NCBI GenBank assembly: GCA_945861635.1 | Contig: CAMAWH010000032.1 | Location: 1-56,972 of the forward strand | DNA from: Klebsiella pneumoniae | Lineage (GTDB): Bacteria; Myxococcota_A; UBA796; SXON01 | Reading direction: 5' to 3' | Length of the DNA: 56,972 nucleotides | Shown here: positions 1-9,391 of the stretch, piece after piece | Numbering within the stretch: the stretch's first letter is position 1 | Layout: the number at the start of each line of letters is the position of its first letter | Position numbers and translations under genes: made by a program | Notes under the pieces: generated by a model | What the model was told of the DNA's origin: nothing | The model's database searches: none | The model's input: only the letters and a program-made list of their open reading frames with translations

Positions 1-301
1 TTGCTTTCGTCCAATCCACCTCACCGGCCGCGAGTGCCGCGTTCAGTCTGGGTAACTCCGGCATGCTCCTTCCGATGCGCAGTAGATCGCGGGCCACGCG
101 CGACGTCAATTCGAGCGCCGCCATCGCATACTGCTCGATGGATGCGTACCCGAGAAGGCGGTGACCGCCCGTATCGGCCAGTTCGGCGAGCAGAATCGCC
201 AAACGATGCTCCGCGCCGCGTTGTGCTTTGCGGGCGGCGACCAGACGTGCATCGAGGAATCGGGCGAGATCGAGTTCAGGACTCAGCGATGTGGCGTGCA
301 T
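1..301 (-). CDS. DUF222/HNH-endonuclease-like protein, N-terminal part (runs off left edge)
   Basis: An open frame on the minus strand begins at ATG 301 and is still open at base 1, giving about 100 residues. The protein reads like the N-terminal helical region of the DUF222/HNH-endonuclease proteins common in Myxococcota: a leading ELDLARFLDARL stretch, then GYASIEQYAMAALEL and LPRLNAALAAGEVDWTKA, where small helices precede a C-terminal HNH domain. The HNH part would lie outside the window, so nuclease function cannot be seen. A decayed relative of the following part of the same family lies at about 25.6-25.98 kb and shares the VDWTKA motif and about 19 identical bases. A GTG three codons upstream is an alternative start. 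Confidence 0.65.
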   Translation of the reverse strand, partial: MHATSLSPELDLARFLDARLVAARKAQRGAEHRLAILLAELADTGGHRLLGYASIEQYAMAALELTSRVARDLLRIGRSMPELPRLNAALAAGEVDWTKA

Positions 302-886
302 GCAGTCCACGTATTGCGCCGATTTTCGGTGTTTTTCGGGGGGTCAGGATGCGCGCGGAGCGACACGAGCAACGCTCGCGTCGGCGACGTGCCCGTTCGC
401 CGCTTCTGGTGGCCGGGAGCCCCCTTCCGCGCGACGCCGCCAAACCGGCACGGATGGCGCCCCTCGGCAGGGCGCTTTTTGGCGGTGGAGGCCGGGGAAA
501 ATAAAGTTCGCGGCGGCCCACGTGGGTCAAACGATCGGCGGCTTACGACGCACCCGCCCGTCTCCGGACACCTCCGGAAACCAACGGTAGAAACTGAGGA
601 AGGGGAGATGTGACCCTCGAACATCGCCCGGTCGGTGTGCACCCGCCGCCGGACCCCGAATCGTCGCCACGCGCCGGCGCAGAATGGCGGCAGGAGAGCA
701 TGCTTTCGCGCCCCTGCTCGCCGAGTCGCCCGTGCGTTGGTTTCGCGCGCCCGGTCTTGGCGCGTCGGCGGCGCCATCTCGCGGACCGCCAACGCCGGAT
801 TCGTCCATCTGAGGACGCCCCCGCGGACGCGCACCGACTGGCAAAAACACATCGTAGAACCTACACGACGTCGAAATCGTCAGCGG
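302..886. other. intergenic stretch, no convincing gene
   Basis: Several overlapping frames are open here on both strands, but all translate to Arg/Pro/Ala-rich strings of the kind produced by GC-rich non-coding or shadow frames. Apart from the terminator-like hairpin at 457-480, nothing was recognised. Confidence 0.4.
457..480 (+). terminator. candidate rho-independent terminator
   Basis: A 6-bp GC stem (GCGCCC at 457-462 with GGGCGC at 470-475), a 7-nt loop and five T residues read as an intrinsic terminator on the plus strand. No convincing plus-strand gene ends just upstream, so it may end a short unannotated transcript started in the gap upstream of the HNH-like gene. Confidence 0.4.
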
Positions 887-1318
887 ATGCCGGCCGGAAC
901 GTGGGTGGCGGATTGTTGGCGCCTATGGGCCGTTGCGGCCTACCTCTACGACGCCCCGATCGTAGCCGAATGGTCCATCCCGTTCGACGGAGCGCCCCCC
1001 GCCGATCATCTTCAGGAGATCGAGTGGCTCGCCGGTTCGGGAGCGATGGAGTTGCCCGTCGCATACGACGATGTGGACGGGAGTGGGTTGTTCGGTGGGG
1101 GGGACTCCGCCATGTGGGCGGCCTGCTACGGGGGCCTGCCGGTCGCAGCGATTTGGTGGGCCGGGCCGACGGATCTGCTCACTGCAGTGACGATGTCGAT
1201 GCGTTCGACGCCGGCCGGATGGTTCGCGCTGACGGTGGGCGACGGCGGTGGATCCGTCCTCGACGAGGTTCAGGCTACATCACTGGCGATCGACGAGGCC
1301 TGCACGCTTGTGGGATAG
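887..1318 (+). CDS. hypothetical protein
   Basis: The frame is open from 635, but only the part from ATG 887 (MPAGTWVADCWRLW) has balanced amino-acid composition; the upstream part is Arg-rich shadow. The 143-residue product is acidic and aromatic, with repeated Trp, a GGGDSAMWAACYGGLP stretch and a C-terminal segment resembling the tail of a small globular domain. No signal peptide, membrane segment or known motif was recognised. It stands alone, and the following lipoprotein starts 220 bp downstream. No Shine-Dalgarno decides the start. Confidence 0.45.
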   Translation: MPAGTWVADCWRLWAVAAYLYDAPIVAEWSIPFDGAPPADHLQEIEWLAGSGAMELPVAYDDVDGSGLFGGGDSAMWAACYGGLPVAAIWWAGPTDLLTAVTMSMRSTPAGWFALTVGDGGGSVLDEVQATSLAIDEACTLVG

Positions 1319-1538
1319 CGATTCCCGCGATCCCGACAGTGGGCGATCCTCACGGGATGTCACACGCCGTCGTGACGCGCTCGGTGAGTGGAGCGCCGTG
1401 ACGCGCGCTCCTCCGGCGCGCACGCCGTGCCCCTTGCCGCGGCCGCTCGACAGCGATTGACACCTCGTCAGGTTCGGTCTGCTCCCCATCGCGGCGCCCG
1501 CTCCCCGTGCTACTCTTCCTCCCCCACCCGGAGGCTTC

Positions 1539-4500
1539 GTGCGCCCCTCACTCTCCGCCTCGCTCGCCTCGTTGATCCTGCTTGCCGCCTGCTCCGACTC
1601 GGCGATCAAGAAGGTGAACAACGCACCTGTCGTTGACCTGCTTTCGCATGCGGAGGGCGACACCGTGCGTGAGGGCTATAGCGAGAGCTTGCGCGGTGTC
1701 GTCGGCGATGCCAACCATGGCACCGATGAACTCGTTGTCAGCTGGCTCGTAGGCGGTGTCACAGCGTGTGAGGCCAGCGCTCCCAACTCCGAAGGCGTCG
1801 TCGTGTGCGATCATGTTTTCGCTCCGGGCGCGGGAGACGTCGTCGTCGAGGTCCGCGATCCCGATGGCGCCAGTGACAGTGACCGCATTGACCTCGATGT
1901 CCAACCCACTGACGCACCAACGTCGGTCGTGACGAGTCCGGTGATGGGCAGCGTCTACTACAGTGACCAGCTCATCCCCTTCCAGGGTGAGGTCGGGGAC
2001 GGCGAGGATGCGCCGGATGCCCTCGTCGTGACGTGGGAAACGGACGCGCTGGGCGACCTCGGCATGGACCTCGACCTCACCAGTGAGGGCGCGGTTGAGG
2101 CGTTCGGCACCCTTCCCGAGGGGGAACACGCCGTGCGGCTGCGTGTCGTGGATTCCACCGGCAAGGAGGGGAGTGATAGCGTCGTCATCACGGTCGGCCC
2201 GCCCAACTCCACGCCGACGTGCGAAATCACCGCGCCTGTGGACGGAGCGGCCGGTCCTGCGGGCGGGGAAGTGCGCTTTGCCGGTGCCGTCGGCGATGTG
2301 GACGTGCCCGTGGACCGGATCACCGTCGGGTGGAGTTCCGATCGGGATGGTTTCTTGAGCGCGAGCACGCCAGACTCGGACGGATCGGTGCGCCTCGCCT
2401 GGAGCGATCTGAGTGCAGCGACGCACCTCATCACGCTCACCGCCACCGACGAGGTAGGCGCCGTCTGCACGAACAGCATCTATTTCAGCGTCGGCACTCC
2501 GCCAGATCTCGACGTCACCGCCCCCGCCGACGGCGCGCTTTCCAACGAAGGAGAGGAGGTGCGCTTCATCGGGACGGTGTCCGACAACGAGGATCTTCCT
2601 ACTGACATCGCATTGTCGTGGGTCAGCGACATCGACGGCGAGTTTGCGCTCAACGGTGCCGACTCCGCGGGAGAAATCAGCTTCTCGATCAGCAATCTCT
2701 CCAGCGGTAGCCACTCGCTGACCGTCACGGCCACGGACTCGACCGGCCTGTACTCGCTCCAAACCCTGGGGTTGACGATCAACGCGCTGCCGACCGCGCC
2801 GGCCGTGACCATCACACCGGATCCGGCGGAAACGGCGGATGAACTCACCGCCTCGGCAACCGGATCGGTGGACCCCGATGGCTCCGGCACGGTGACGTAC
2901 GGGTATGAATGGTATGAGGATGGCGTGCTGTCCGCGGCGTCTACCGGCGCGGCGTTCCCAGCGGCAAACACCACGAAACACCACGCGTACCGTGTGGTCG
3001 TCACGCCGGACGACGGGTCGGGAGCGGGCCCGACCGGCAGCGCCGAATTGACGGTCGCGAACACGCCTCCCACAATGTCCGGGCCCACGCTGTCGGCGAG
3101 TACGGCGGCCGTCGGTGATGTGCTGACCTGCGCCGCCTCAGGCACGGATGACGACGCCACAGACAGCCCGGAGGTCACCTATGCGTGGTCCGACGGATCG
3201 ACCGGCGCCTCGTACACGGTGACGCGCGCCGACGCGGTCGGTGACAGCGTCATCTGCACCGCCACCGCCGACGATGGCGATGGCGGCCTGACCAGCGCGG
3301 CGGCCTCGGCGGTCGTCGGCAACACGGCGCCGGTCCTGGACGCCGTGAGCGTGTCTCCGAGCACGGCACAGGTCGGCGACGTCGTGACATGCAGTTCGAC
3401 CGCGAGTGATGTCGATGGGGGCACGCCGACGATCACGTATCAGTGGCACGACGGCTCCACGGCCGCGACGTACACGGTTGCATCGGGAGACGACCCCGGA
3501 GATGCCCTCACCTGCACGGCCACCGCCACCGATGCCGACGGCGGCACGGATGGCGACAGCGCCGCGGCAACGGTGACGAACACCGACCCCCTGGTCACGA
3601 GCGTCGACATCCGCCCGAATCCCGCGACCAACGACGACACGCTGACGTGCACGGTCGCGGCGGGCGATGCGGATGGCGGCGCGCCGACGTTCACGTATGC
3701 GTGGACCAGCGTGACCGCCGGCACGGCGCTCGGCGCGGGTGCCAGCCTTGACCTGACGACGGTGGCGGTGGCCTCGTCGGACCTGGTCCGGTGTACGGCA
3801 ACGGCGAGTGATGCCGACGGTGGCAGCGCAACCGGAGCAGCGGACATCACGATCGACAACCGCGCTCCGGCGGTGACCGTGGCGCTCGCGCCCAGCACCG
3901 ACGTGTCCAGCGGCGACACACTGACGTGCACGGCGGCCGCGGCAGACGCGGACGGCGACAGTGTGACGGCGAGCTTTGCATGGACCGTAAATGGGGCGTC
4001 AACGGACGCCACGTCCACGTCGAGCACCGAGAGCACGCTCGCGGGTGCGTTCACCTACGGCGACGTGGTTGCCTGCACCGCCACCGCCATCGACGGGAAG
4101 GGTGGTTCCGGCAGCGATTCCGCCTCGGTCACGATCACCAACGCTGCGCCCGTCGTGACCGGTGTAACGCTTTCGCCCGCAACGGCACAGACCAACGACA
4201 CGCTGACGGCCGGCGCCACAGTGAGCGATCCCGACGGTGACCCGACGACGACCCGCTACGACTGGTACGTGGACGGCGCCCTGGTCCTGTCGGGCAGCGG
4301 CACGACGCTTTCCGGCGCGACGTACTTCGACAAGGGAGAGGTCGTTCACGTCGATGTGGTCGCCAGTGACGCGGACGCGAGCACGACGGTGGCTTCGACC
4401 GGCATCGCAATCGACAACACCGCACCAGGCGCGCCTGTGCTGGCGATTTCGCCGAGCAGCGCGTCCGCCGGCGACACGCTGGTGTGCACCGTCGCGACCG

Positions 4501-5534
4501 GCAGCAGTGATGTCGATGGTGACGCGATCACGTATGCGATGACGTGGACGGTCGACGCCGCCGCCTTTGCCGGCACGACGACCACCACCTGGCCGGACGA
4601 CACCGTGCCCGGCGCCAACGTCGATCTCGGCGAGACGTGGATCTGCACGGCTACGCCCGACGATGGCGAAGACGACGGCACCTCCGCAACGACGACGATA
4701 ACGACCTTTGAGGAGGTCGAGTTCACACCATGCGGCGCGACAGGAACGAGCGGCCCGTCGCAAAGCCAGTGCACCAGCGCGTACTCCGGTACGGACCTCG
4801 CGGGGGCGGTCACCGTCGTGAGTGGGTACCAATACTGGACGGTGCCGGCGACGGGCAGCTACACGATCACCGCTGCCGGTGCGACCGGCGGTAACAACAC
4901 CAACCACAGCCATATCGGCGGTTACGGCGCCGAGATGTCGGGGGTGTTCAGCCTCACCGCAGGCGACGTTCTGGAGATCGTCGTCGGGCAGCGCGGGAGC
5001 AACGGGTCGGACTACGCGGGAGGCGGCGGCGGCACGTTCGTGCTGATCGACGGCGCGAGTGCGCCGCTTATTGCGGCGGGCGGTGGCGGCGGCGGCGCAG
5101 AAGACGACAACGATACGACCTACATGGCGCTCTACAAGAATGGCGTCACGACGACGTGCGGCCAGCGCGCTCTCGCGCACGGCGGCGGCTACACCTCGGG
5201 CGGCTGCAGCGGCAACGGCGGAGCCATTGACTACTACACGTACGGACAAGGCGGCGGTGGCGGGTTTCTGACCAATGGCGCCGGGTCCGGTGGTGGCTAC
5301 TCGTACGCAAGCGGTGCTACGGGTTCGGGTACGGGAGGCTTCGGCGGCGGCGCGAACGGCGGCGGAGACGGGGGGGGTGGCGGCGGCGGCTACTCGGGCG
5401 GGGGCAGCGGGTCCGGGGGCGGGAGCCCCGACAGCTGCGGCGGCGGCGGCGGTTCGTACAACGCGGGGAGCAGCCAATCGAACACCGACGGCGCGAACAC
5501 CGGCGCCGGGTACGTGATCATCGAGGGGAGCTGA
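1539..5534 (+). CDS. large lipoprotein with Ig/PKD-like repeats and glycine-rich C-terminus
   Basis: A 1331-residue surface lipoprotein. The GTG start at 1539 follows a GGAGG 4 nt upstream. The N-terminus is a short signal peptide with lipobox LLAAC, predicting lipid anchoring at Cys18. Residues of about 25-1040 form roughly ten repeats of about 90-100 residues with the recurring pattern 'P.V......P......D.L.C....D.D', as in bacterial Ig-like/PKD or cadherin-like domains. The last 260 residues are very Gly-rich (GGGGG and SGGGS runs) and end AGYVIIEGS, resembling the glycine-rich fold also found in ALK-type receptors. It is paralogous at the N-terminus to the minus-strand lipoprotein at 9392-12235 (both AACSD...). 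An adhesin or cell-surface role is likely but inferred. Confidence 0.85.
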   Translation: MRPSLSASLASLILLAACSDSAIKKVNNAPVVDLLSHAEGDTVREGYSESLRGVVGDANHGTDELVVSWLVGGVTACEASAPNSEGVVVCDHVFAPGAGDVVVEVRDPDGASDSDRIDLDVQPTDAPTSVVTSPVMGSVYYSDQLIPFQGEVGDGEDAPDALVVTWETDALGDLGMDLDLTSEGAVEAFGTLPEGEHAVRLRVVDSTGKEGSDSVVITVGPPNSTPTCEITAPVDGAAGPAGGEVRFAGAVGDVDVPVDRITVGWSSDRDGFLSASTPDSDGSVRLAWSDLSAATHLITLTATDEVGAVCTNSIYFSVGTPPDLDVTAPADGALSNEGEEVRFIGTVSDNEDLPTDIALSWVSDIDGEFALNGADSAGEISFSISNLSSGSHSLTVTATDSTGLYSLQTLGLTINALPTAPAVTITPDPAETADELTASATGSVDPDGSGTVTYGYEWYEDGVLSAASTGAAFPAANTTKHHAYRVVVTPDDGSGAGPTGSAELTVANTPPTMSGPTLSASTAAVGDVLTCAASGTDDDATDSPEVTYAWSDGSTGASYTVTRADAVGDSVICTATADDGDGGLTSAAASAVVGNTAPVLDAVSVSPSTAQVGDVVTCSSTASDVDGGTPTITYQWHDGSTAATYTVASGDDPGDALTCTATATDADGGTDGDSAAATVTNTDPLVTSVDIRPNPATNDDTLTCTVAAGDADGGAPTFTYAWTSVTAGTALGAGASLDLTTVAVASSDLVRCTATASDADGGSATGAADITIDNRAPAVTVALAPSTDVSSGDTLTCTAAAADADGDSVTASFAWTVNGASTDATSTSSTESTLAGAFTYGDVVACTATAIDGKGGSGSDSASVTITNAAPVVTGVTLSPATAQTNDTLTAGATVSDPDGDPTTTRYDWYVDGALVLSGSGTTLSGATYFDKGEVVHVDVVASDADASTTVASTGIAIDNTAPGAPVLAISPSSASAGDTLVCTVATGSSDVDGDAITYAMTWTVDAAAFAGTTTTTWPDDTVPGANVDLGETWICTATPDDGEDDGTSATTTITTFEEVEFTPCGATGTSGPSQSQCTSAYSGTDLAGAVTVVSGYQYWTVPATGSYTITAAGATGGNNTNHSHIGGYGAEMSGVFSLTAGDVLEIVVGQRGSNGSDYAGGGGGTFVLIDGASAPLIAAGGGGGGAEDDNDTTYMALYKNGVTTTCGQRALAHGGGYTSGGCSGNGGAIDYYTYGQGGGGGFLTNGAGSGGGYSYASGATGSGTGGFGGGANGGGDGGGGGGGYSGGGSGSGGGSPDSCGGGGGSYNAGSSQSNTDGANTGAGYVIIEGS

Positions 5535-5659
5535 GCGGGGGAGGGCGGCGGCCCGCGGCTGGCCCCGATCTGGAGGGCGTACAGCCTCCGAGAGTGTCGT
5601 TTCATGTCACACCTACCCGCCCCCCGGAAGCGATCGGCCCGCCGGGTGTTCAACTCCGC

Positions 5660-6445
5660 ATGATTCGTCGTCGCCTCGCGCGGACGGCTGGAGCCTGCGT
5701 CCTTGCCTACGTCGCCGTTCTCGTGATCCTGTTCTTCGGCCAGCGCGTTCTCATCTATCCGCACGGCCGCGCGCGCCCCTTTCCGACGACGGGCGAGCGC
5801 ATCGATGTCGAGGTGAGCGGCGGGAAAATCCCGGTTTGGTGGACCGCCATCGCGGACGCTCCGACCGTCGTTTTCTTCCACGGAAACGCCGAGCAGGTAG
5901 ACAGCACGGCGCGCATCCAACGGATGCTCTCCGATAGAGATCTTGGCTTTGCAGCGGTGGAGTATCCAGGGTACGGTCAGGCAGAGGCCGGTGCGCCCAA
6001 CGAAACCTCGCTGTTGGAAGCCTCCCATGCAGGATTGGCCGCGCTCGCGGAGCGCGGGGTGGTACGACCGATGTGCGTCGGGCACTCGCTCGGAACGGGG
6101 GTGGCGGCGGAAGCTGCAGCCAGCGGATTGTGCAGCCAACTTGTCCTCATTGCACCGTACACGTCGTTGCCGGATGCCGCACAATCTCGCTATTTCTTCG
6201 TCCCTGCCCGCTGGCTCGTGCATGATCAATTCGCGACGTTGGCGCGCGCCAGCACGATTGCCGTCCCGACGCTCGTACTTCACGGTACCCGCGACAGAGT
6301 GATTCCGGTTGCGCAAGGCCGCACCCTGGCTGCCGCGATTCCCCACGCCCGCTACATCGAGCGCTCCCGCGGGCATAACGACATCCTTGACGGGAGTACG
6401 ATGGACGCCATCGCGGAGGCAGCGCGCGCGCTTGCGGGCGGGTGA
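5660..6445 (+). CDS. membrane-anchored alpha/beta hydrolase
   Basis: This 261-residue alpha/beta-hydrolase starts at ATG 5660 (MIRRRLARTAG); a longer start at 5594 only adds 22 weak residues. A single N-terminal transmembrane segment (about residues 8-28) is followed by RVLIYPHGR, an oxyanion-region FFHGNAEQV and the nucleophile elbow GHSLGTG with Ser as nucleophile. The acid Asp lies in LHGTRDRVIP and the base His in SRGHNDI, so the catalytic triad is complete. The layout matches the ABHD17/YqkD-like serine hydrolases that face the periplasm or the membrane surface. The substrate cannot be told. The gene is convergent with the PEGA-like gene at 6605-7411. Confidence 0.85.
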   Translation: MIRRRLARTAGACVLAYVAVLVILFFGQRVLIYPHGRARPFPTTGERIDVEVSGGKIPVWWTAIADAPTVVFFHGNAEQVDSTARIQRMLSDRDLGFAAVEYPGYGQAEAGAPNETSLLEASHAGLAALAERGVVRPMCVGHSLGTGVAAEAAASGLCSQLVLIAPYTSLPDAAQSRYFFVPARWLVHDQFATLARASTIAVPTLVLHGTRDRVIPVAQGRTLAAAIPHARYIERSRGHNDILDGSTMDAIAEAARALAGG

Positions 6446-6604
6446 TCGGTCGGTGGTCTGGCGCCGCGCCCTGCTCAGGCGTGCGTGGTCATTCAGGAGT
6501 CGTGCGGTGGCCTTTGGCACCGCGGCGGCGCCGTTGCCGTTCGCGGGGATGGAGCCGATGCCGACGTGCGCGGACGTGGCGGACGAGCCCTGCACCTTTC
6601 GGAA

Positions 6605-7411
6605 CTACCGATCGACCGCACCAAACGAAAGGTGGATGGACTCGCCATCCGCGACGTCGATGTCTTTACTCTCGATACGACCTTCTGAGCGGACGTCGAT
6701 GAAATGATCACCGGCGGACAGTGTGAAGATACTCGTTCCCTGCACCACACCCCGGGCACCGCCATCGATCCAGACGTCGGCATCAGAGGGGACGGCGAGC
6801 TCCACCACACCAAAACCAGCCTCTACCTCCACCACTTCGCCGCCGGCGGTGGCGACTTCGACCAACTCCGCAGCGGCGGTTCCACCGGACGACCAGGCGG
6901 CACGTAGCAGGTCGGCAAAACCGACGAGTGAGCCCCTCGGCTCCATCGGTGCGGCGTTTGGCAGCCGCAGATCTTCTCGGTGCGACACCGATTGCGCGGC
7001 CGTCGGGACCTTATCCAACTCCGTGGCCAACGAGGTAGCGCTCAACACCGTAAGCGTCACACAAGCCGCCATCAGCGGCGTCTGGGGCAAACGACGCATC
7101 CATCGACGATGGACAGCCGGGAGGGAAAACGGCTCCGTCCACACGTCGAACTCAGATGCCTCGACGTGCGCCGTCCGAGCCACCACGACGGGCGTGAGCG
7201 CGCGCACCACCTCTACCTGAAGCGACCGGAATTGGAAGGGTTCCGGGGCATCCAGCGGCTCCGGGCGGGGACACCGACTCGCCTCCTGAAAGACGAGAAT
7301 GGCGTCCGGGACGAGCCCGTACGCCAACACCGGACGTTCATCGACGAAGCAAGTCCTCGGGCGGCCAAACAAGCCCGTCCGGGAACGCTTCGCGATGGCT
7401 CGTGTCGCCAT
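6605..7411 (-). CDS. membrane protein with C-terminal PEGA-like domain
   Basis: A 268-residue protein with an unremarkable basic N-terminus, one central hydrophobic segment (TPLMAACVTLTVLSATSLA, about residues 111-129) and a C-terminal domain of about 70 residues with the PEGA pattern: a beta-rich stretch containing VPSDADVWIDG, GTSIFTLSAGDHFIDV and a terminal ESIHLSF. PEGA domains are small beta-sandwich modules usually found outside the membrane in myxobacterial surface proteins. It ends 6 bp from the start of the secreted protein upstream of it on the same strand (7417), so both may be one transcription unit. Function unknown. Confidence 0.6.
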   Translation of the reverse strand: MATRAIAKRSRTGLFGRPRTCFVDERPVLAYGLVPDAILVFQEASRCPRPEPLDAPEPFQFRSLQVEVVRALTPVVVARTAHVEASEFDVWTEPFSLPAVHRRWMRRLPQTPLMAACVTLTVLSATSLATELDKVPTAAQSVSHREDLRLPNAAPMEPRGSLVGFADLLRAAWSSGGTAAAELVEVATAGGEVVEVEAGFGVVELAVPSDADVWIDGGARGVVQGTSIFTLSAGDHFIDVRSEGRIESKDIDVADGESIHLSFGAVDR

Positions 7412-7416
7412 GGTGC

Positions 7417-9249
7417 TTAGAAGCTCGGTGTTCCGGGGCTCGCCGGCACGAAACCGATGGCATCACCGCTGTTGTAGCTCTCCAACAGCTCCTGAATCGC
7501 GACGACCTCGGCGTCCGTTCCCGTGTTCCATGCGGCGATCGCCTCACCGATGAGGTCATTCGCCGAGATCAGGGAGCCATCCGACAACTCGAGGTAGGCA
7601 TCTCCGCTATCCAAGCGGTGCTGGACGTTGAAGATGAACGCGAGGAGTTGCTGAGCGAGCTGTTCTTCATGCGTTCCGCCGGTGTTGGCGTCGCTGAGGA
7701 AGTCCGAGACCTCGGCTTGGAAGCTGCCCGCTACCGCGATGCTGCCGATGTTGCCTTCCGCCGCCGGCACCGGCGTGCCGTCGCTGAAGTAGCCGTCAAA
7801 CGGTTCGTCACCCCCATTCCAGTAGACGCTTGGCGCGCGGTACGGGTCAAGCGGGTTGACTTCGTCGATGTTGGCTTGGGTGAGTTCCGCGAGCCCGTTG
7901 ACGTTGTGCCAATAGCCCTTGGTTCCGAAGTCCGCGACCAGCCAGCGCTGGTTGTGGAAGTCCGCGAGCAGGGACCCTCCCGCCATCGACGCGCCCGAGA
8001 GCGTGGAGATGATGGTGCCGGTGACGCTGGTGGCGCTGGTTGCCGTCCATTCGCCGGACGTTTCGGTGCCTTCCGTGACGGTGTACGACCCGGGGGCCAG
8101 GTTGTCCCATGACGTGCAACCACTCGCATCCGCCGTGCCCGTGCTGGGACCGACAGCCGCGCCGAGAATGTTGGTACCCGTCAGCGTGAACTGCCAACCG
8201 GCCACGAAGCCCTCTCCCGCATCCTGAACGCCGTTGCCGTTACGGTCGAACACCTTGCAGGCGTCGAAGCTACCGAGGCCGACGTTGCCGTAGACTACGC
8301 TGTGGGTTTCACCCGAGGTGTTGGCCACCGTGACGTTGACCGTGGGCGACACAGCTTGCGCGACACCGTCCTTGTACGCCGCCGTCTGCTGTGTACCCGC
8401 GGGCGTCGACTCCACAAAGGTGTAGATCCCCGCCGCATTCGCGAGGTAGCTGGCCGTCGTGAAGAGAGTGTTGGACACGCCCGTGGTGTCGGTGACGTCC
8501 ACCGCCCAACCCGTGACCGTTTCTTCAGACGCGTCCTGAATGGCGTTCATGTTCGCGTCGTGGAATTTGCTGACGGTGAGCAGCGGGGCCGTGAAGACCT
8601 TGCCGGGTACCCGGACCTTGTAGTTGTCCGTCTTGGTCTGAGAAGGAACGAAGCCGTGGTAGCCCCCGGGGGCGTACGCCTCCCCATTGACGTTGCACAC
8701 CTTCAGACCGACGCAGGAAGCCGTGCTGCCGGTGTAGCTGCTGGTCGGCGTCAACCAGACCTTGTAGACGCCGCCCGGATTCGGCGTGTCGTCATACGGG
8801 AACAGCTGCACGGTCGTGGCGCCGTGGTCGATGTCGATGCCGGATGCGTGCTGGCACGCTGCGGCCGCGTAGACGCCCTTCACCTTGACGTAGGTGGTGC
8901 CCGGGTAAACGGTGTCGATGACTCCGGCCGCACTCACATGTACGCGACGGCAATCAACGGCGTCGCTCGAAAGGAGGTCCTGACCGCTGGGGTCGGTGAC
9001 CTGGAAGTAGTAGTTGCCCTCGGGGAGCCCAGCGGCGCTGGCCGGCGCGTGGGGGCCGGGGCCGCCGTCGAGGTAAACGTCCGTCTTGGCGTCGTACCGG
9101 GTGTTCTCATTCACGACCGAGCCATCGACCGTCGTCGTGAAGATCGCCCCGGACAGGTTCGCGGCGTACGCAGCCGACGCCGCGATGGCGAGCACAACGC
9201 CAACGCCGAGAACACGGTGGGATGCATTTGCAAGTGAATGAGCACGCAT
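7417..9249 (-). CDS. secreted protein with SdrD-B/Cna-B-like repeats
   Basis: A 610-residue secreted protein. The start at ATG 9249 is favoured because AGGAG lies 8 nt upstream and a clear signal peptide follows (GVGVVLAIAASAAYA). The longer frame to 9336 lacks this. Two repeats with DANMNAIQDASEE and DRNGNGVQDAGEGF followed by V.GW......G are the hallmark of SdrD-B/Cna-B-type Ig folds, which often bind calcium and stiffen surface proteins. The C-terminal 150 residues (KGYWHNVNGLAELTQ...) are a separate domain of unknown fold. No LPXTG or lipobox is seen, so it is probably secreted or exported across the outer membrane. It lies downstream of the Ig-repeat lipoprotein at 9392. Confidence 0.8.
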   Translation of the reverse strand: MRAHSLANASHRVLGVGVVLAIAASAAYAANLSGAIFTTTVDGSVVNENTRYDAKTDVYLDGGPGPHAPASAAGLPEGNYYFQVTDPSGQDLLSSDAVDCRRVHVSAAGVIDTVYPGTTYVKVKGVYAAAACQHASGIDIDHGATTVQLFPYDDTPNPGGVYKVWLTPTSSYTGSTASCVGLKVCNVNGEAYAPGGYHGFVPSQTKTDNYKVRVPGKVFTAPLLTVSKFHDANMNAIQDASEETVTGWAVDVTDTTGVSNTLFTTASYLANAAGIYTFVESTPAGTQQTAAYKDGVAQAVSPTVNVTVANTSGETHSVVYGNVGLGSFDACKVFDRNGNGVQDAGEGFVAGWQFTLTGTNILGAAVGPSTGTADASGCTSWDNLAPGSYTVTEGTETSGEWTATSATSVTGTIISTLSGASMAGGSLLADFHNQRWLVADFGTKGYWHNVNGLAELTQANIDEVNPLDPYRAPSVYWNGGDEPFDGYFSDGTPVPAAEGNIGSIAVAGSFQAEVSDFLSDANTGGTHEEQLAQQLLAFIFNVQHRLDSGDAYLELSDGSLISANDLIGEAIAAWNTGTDAEVVAIQELLESYNSGDAIGFVPASPGTPSF

Positions 9250-9391
9250 GACGTCACTCCTGAGCGGGGGGTTGGGAGAACGAGAACGACGGTGAGGCCT
9301 GTGGGAGGAGTCTGCGCGTACGCAAATGCGCAGCACAAGCCCACGGTGGTACGTTGTGTACTCAATTCAAGTATCGCGTTTTTTGGTATAT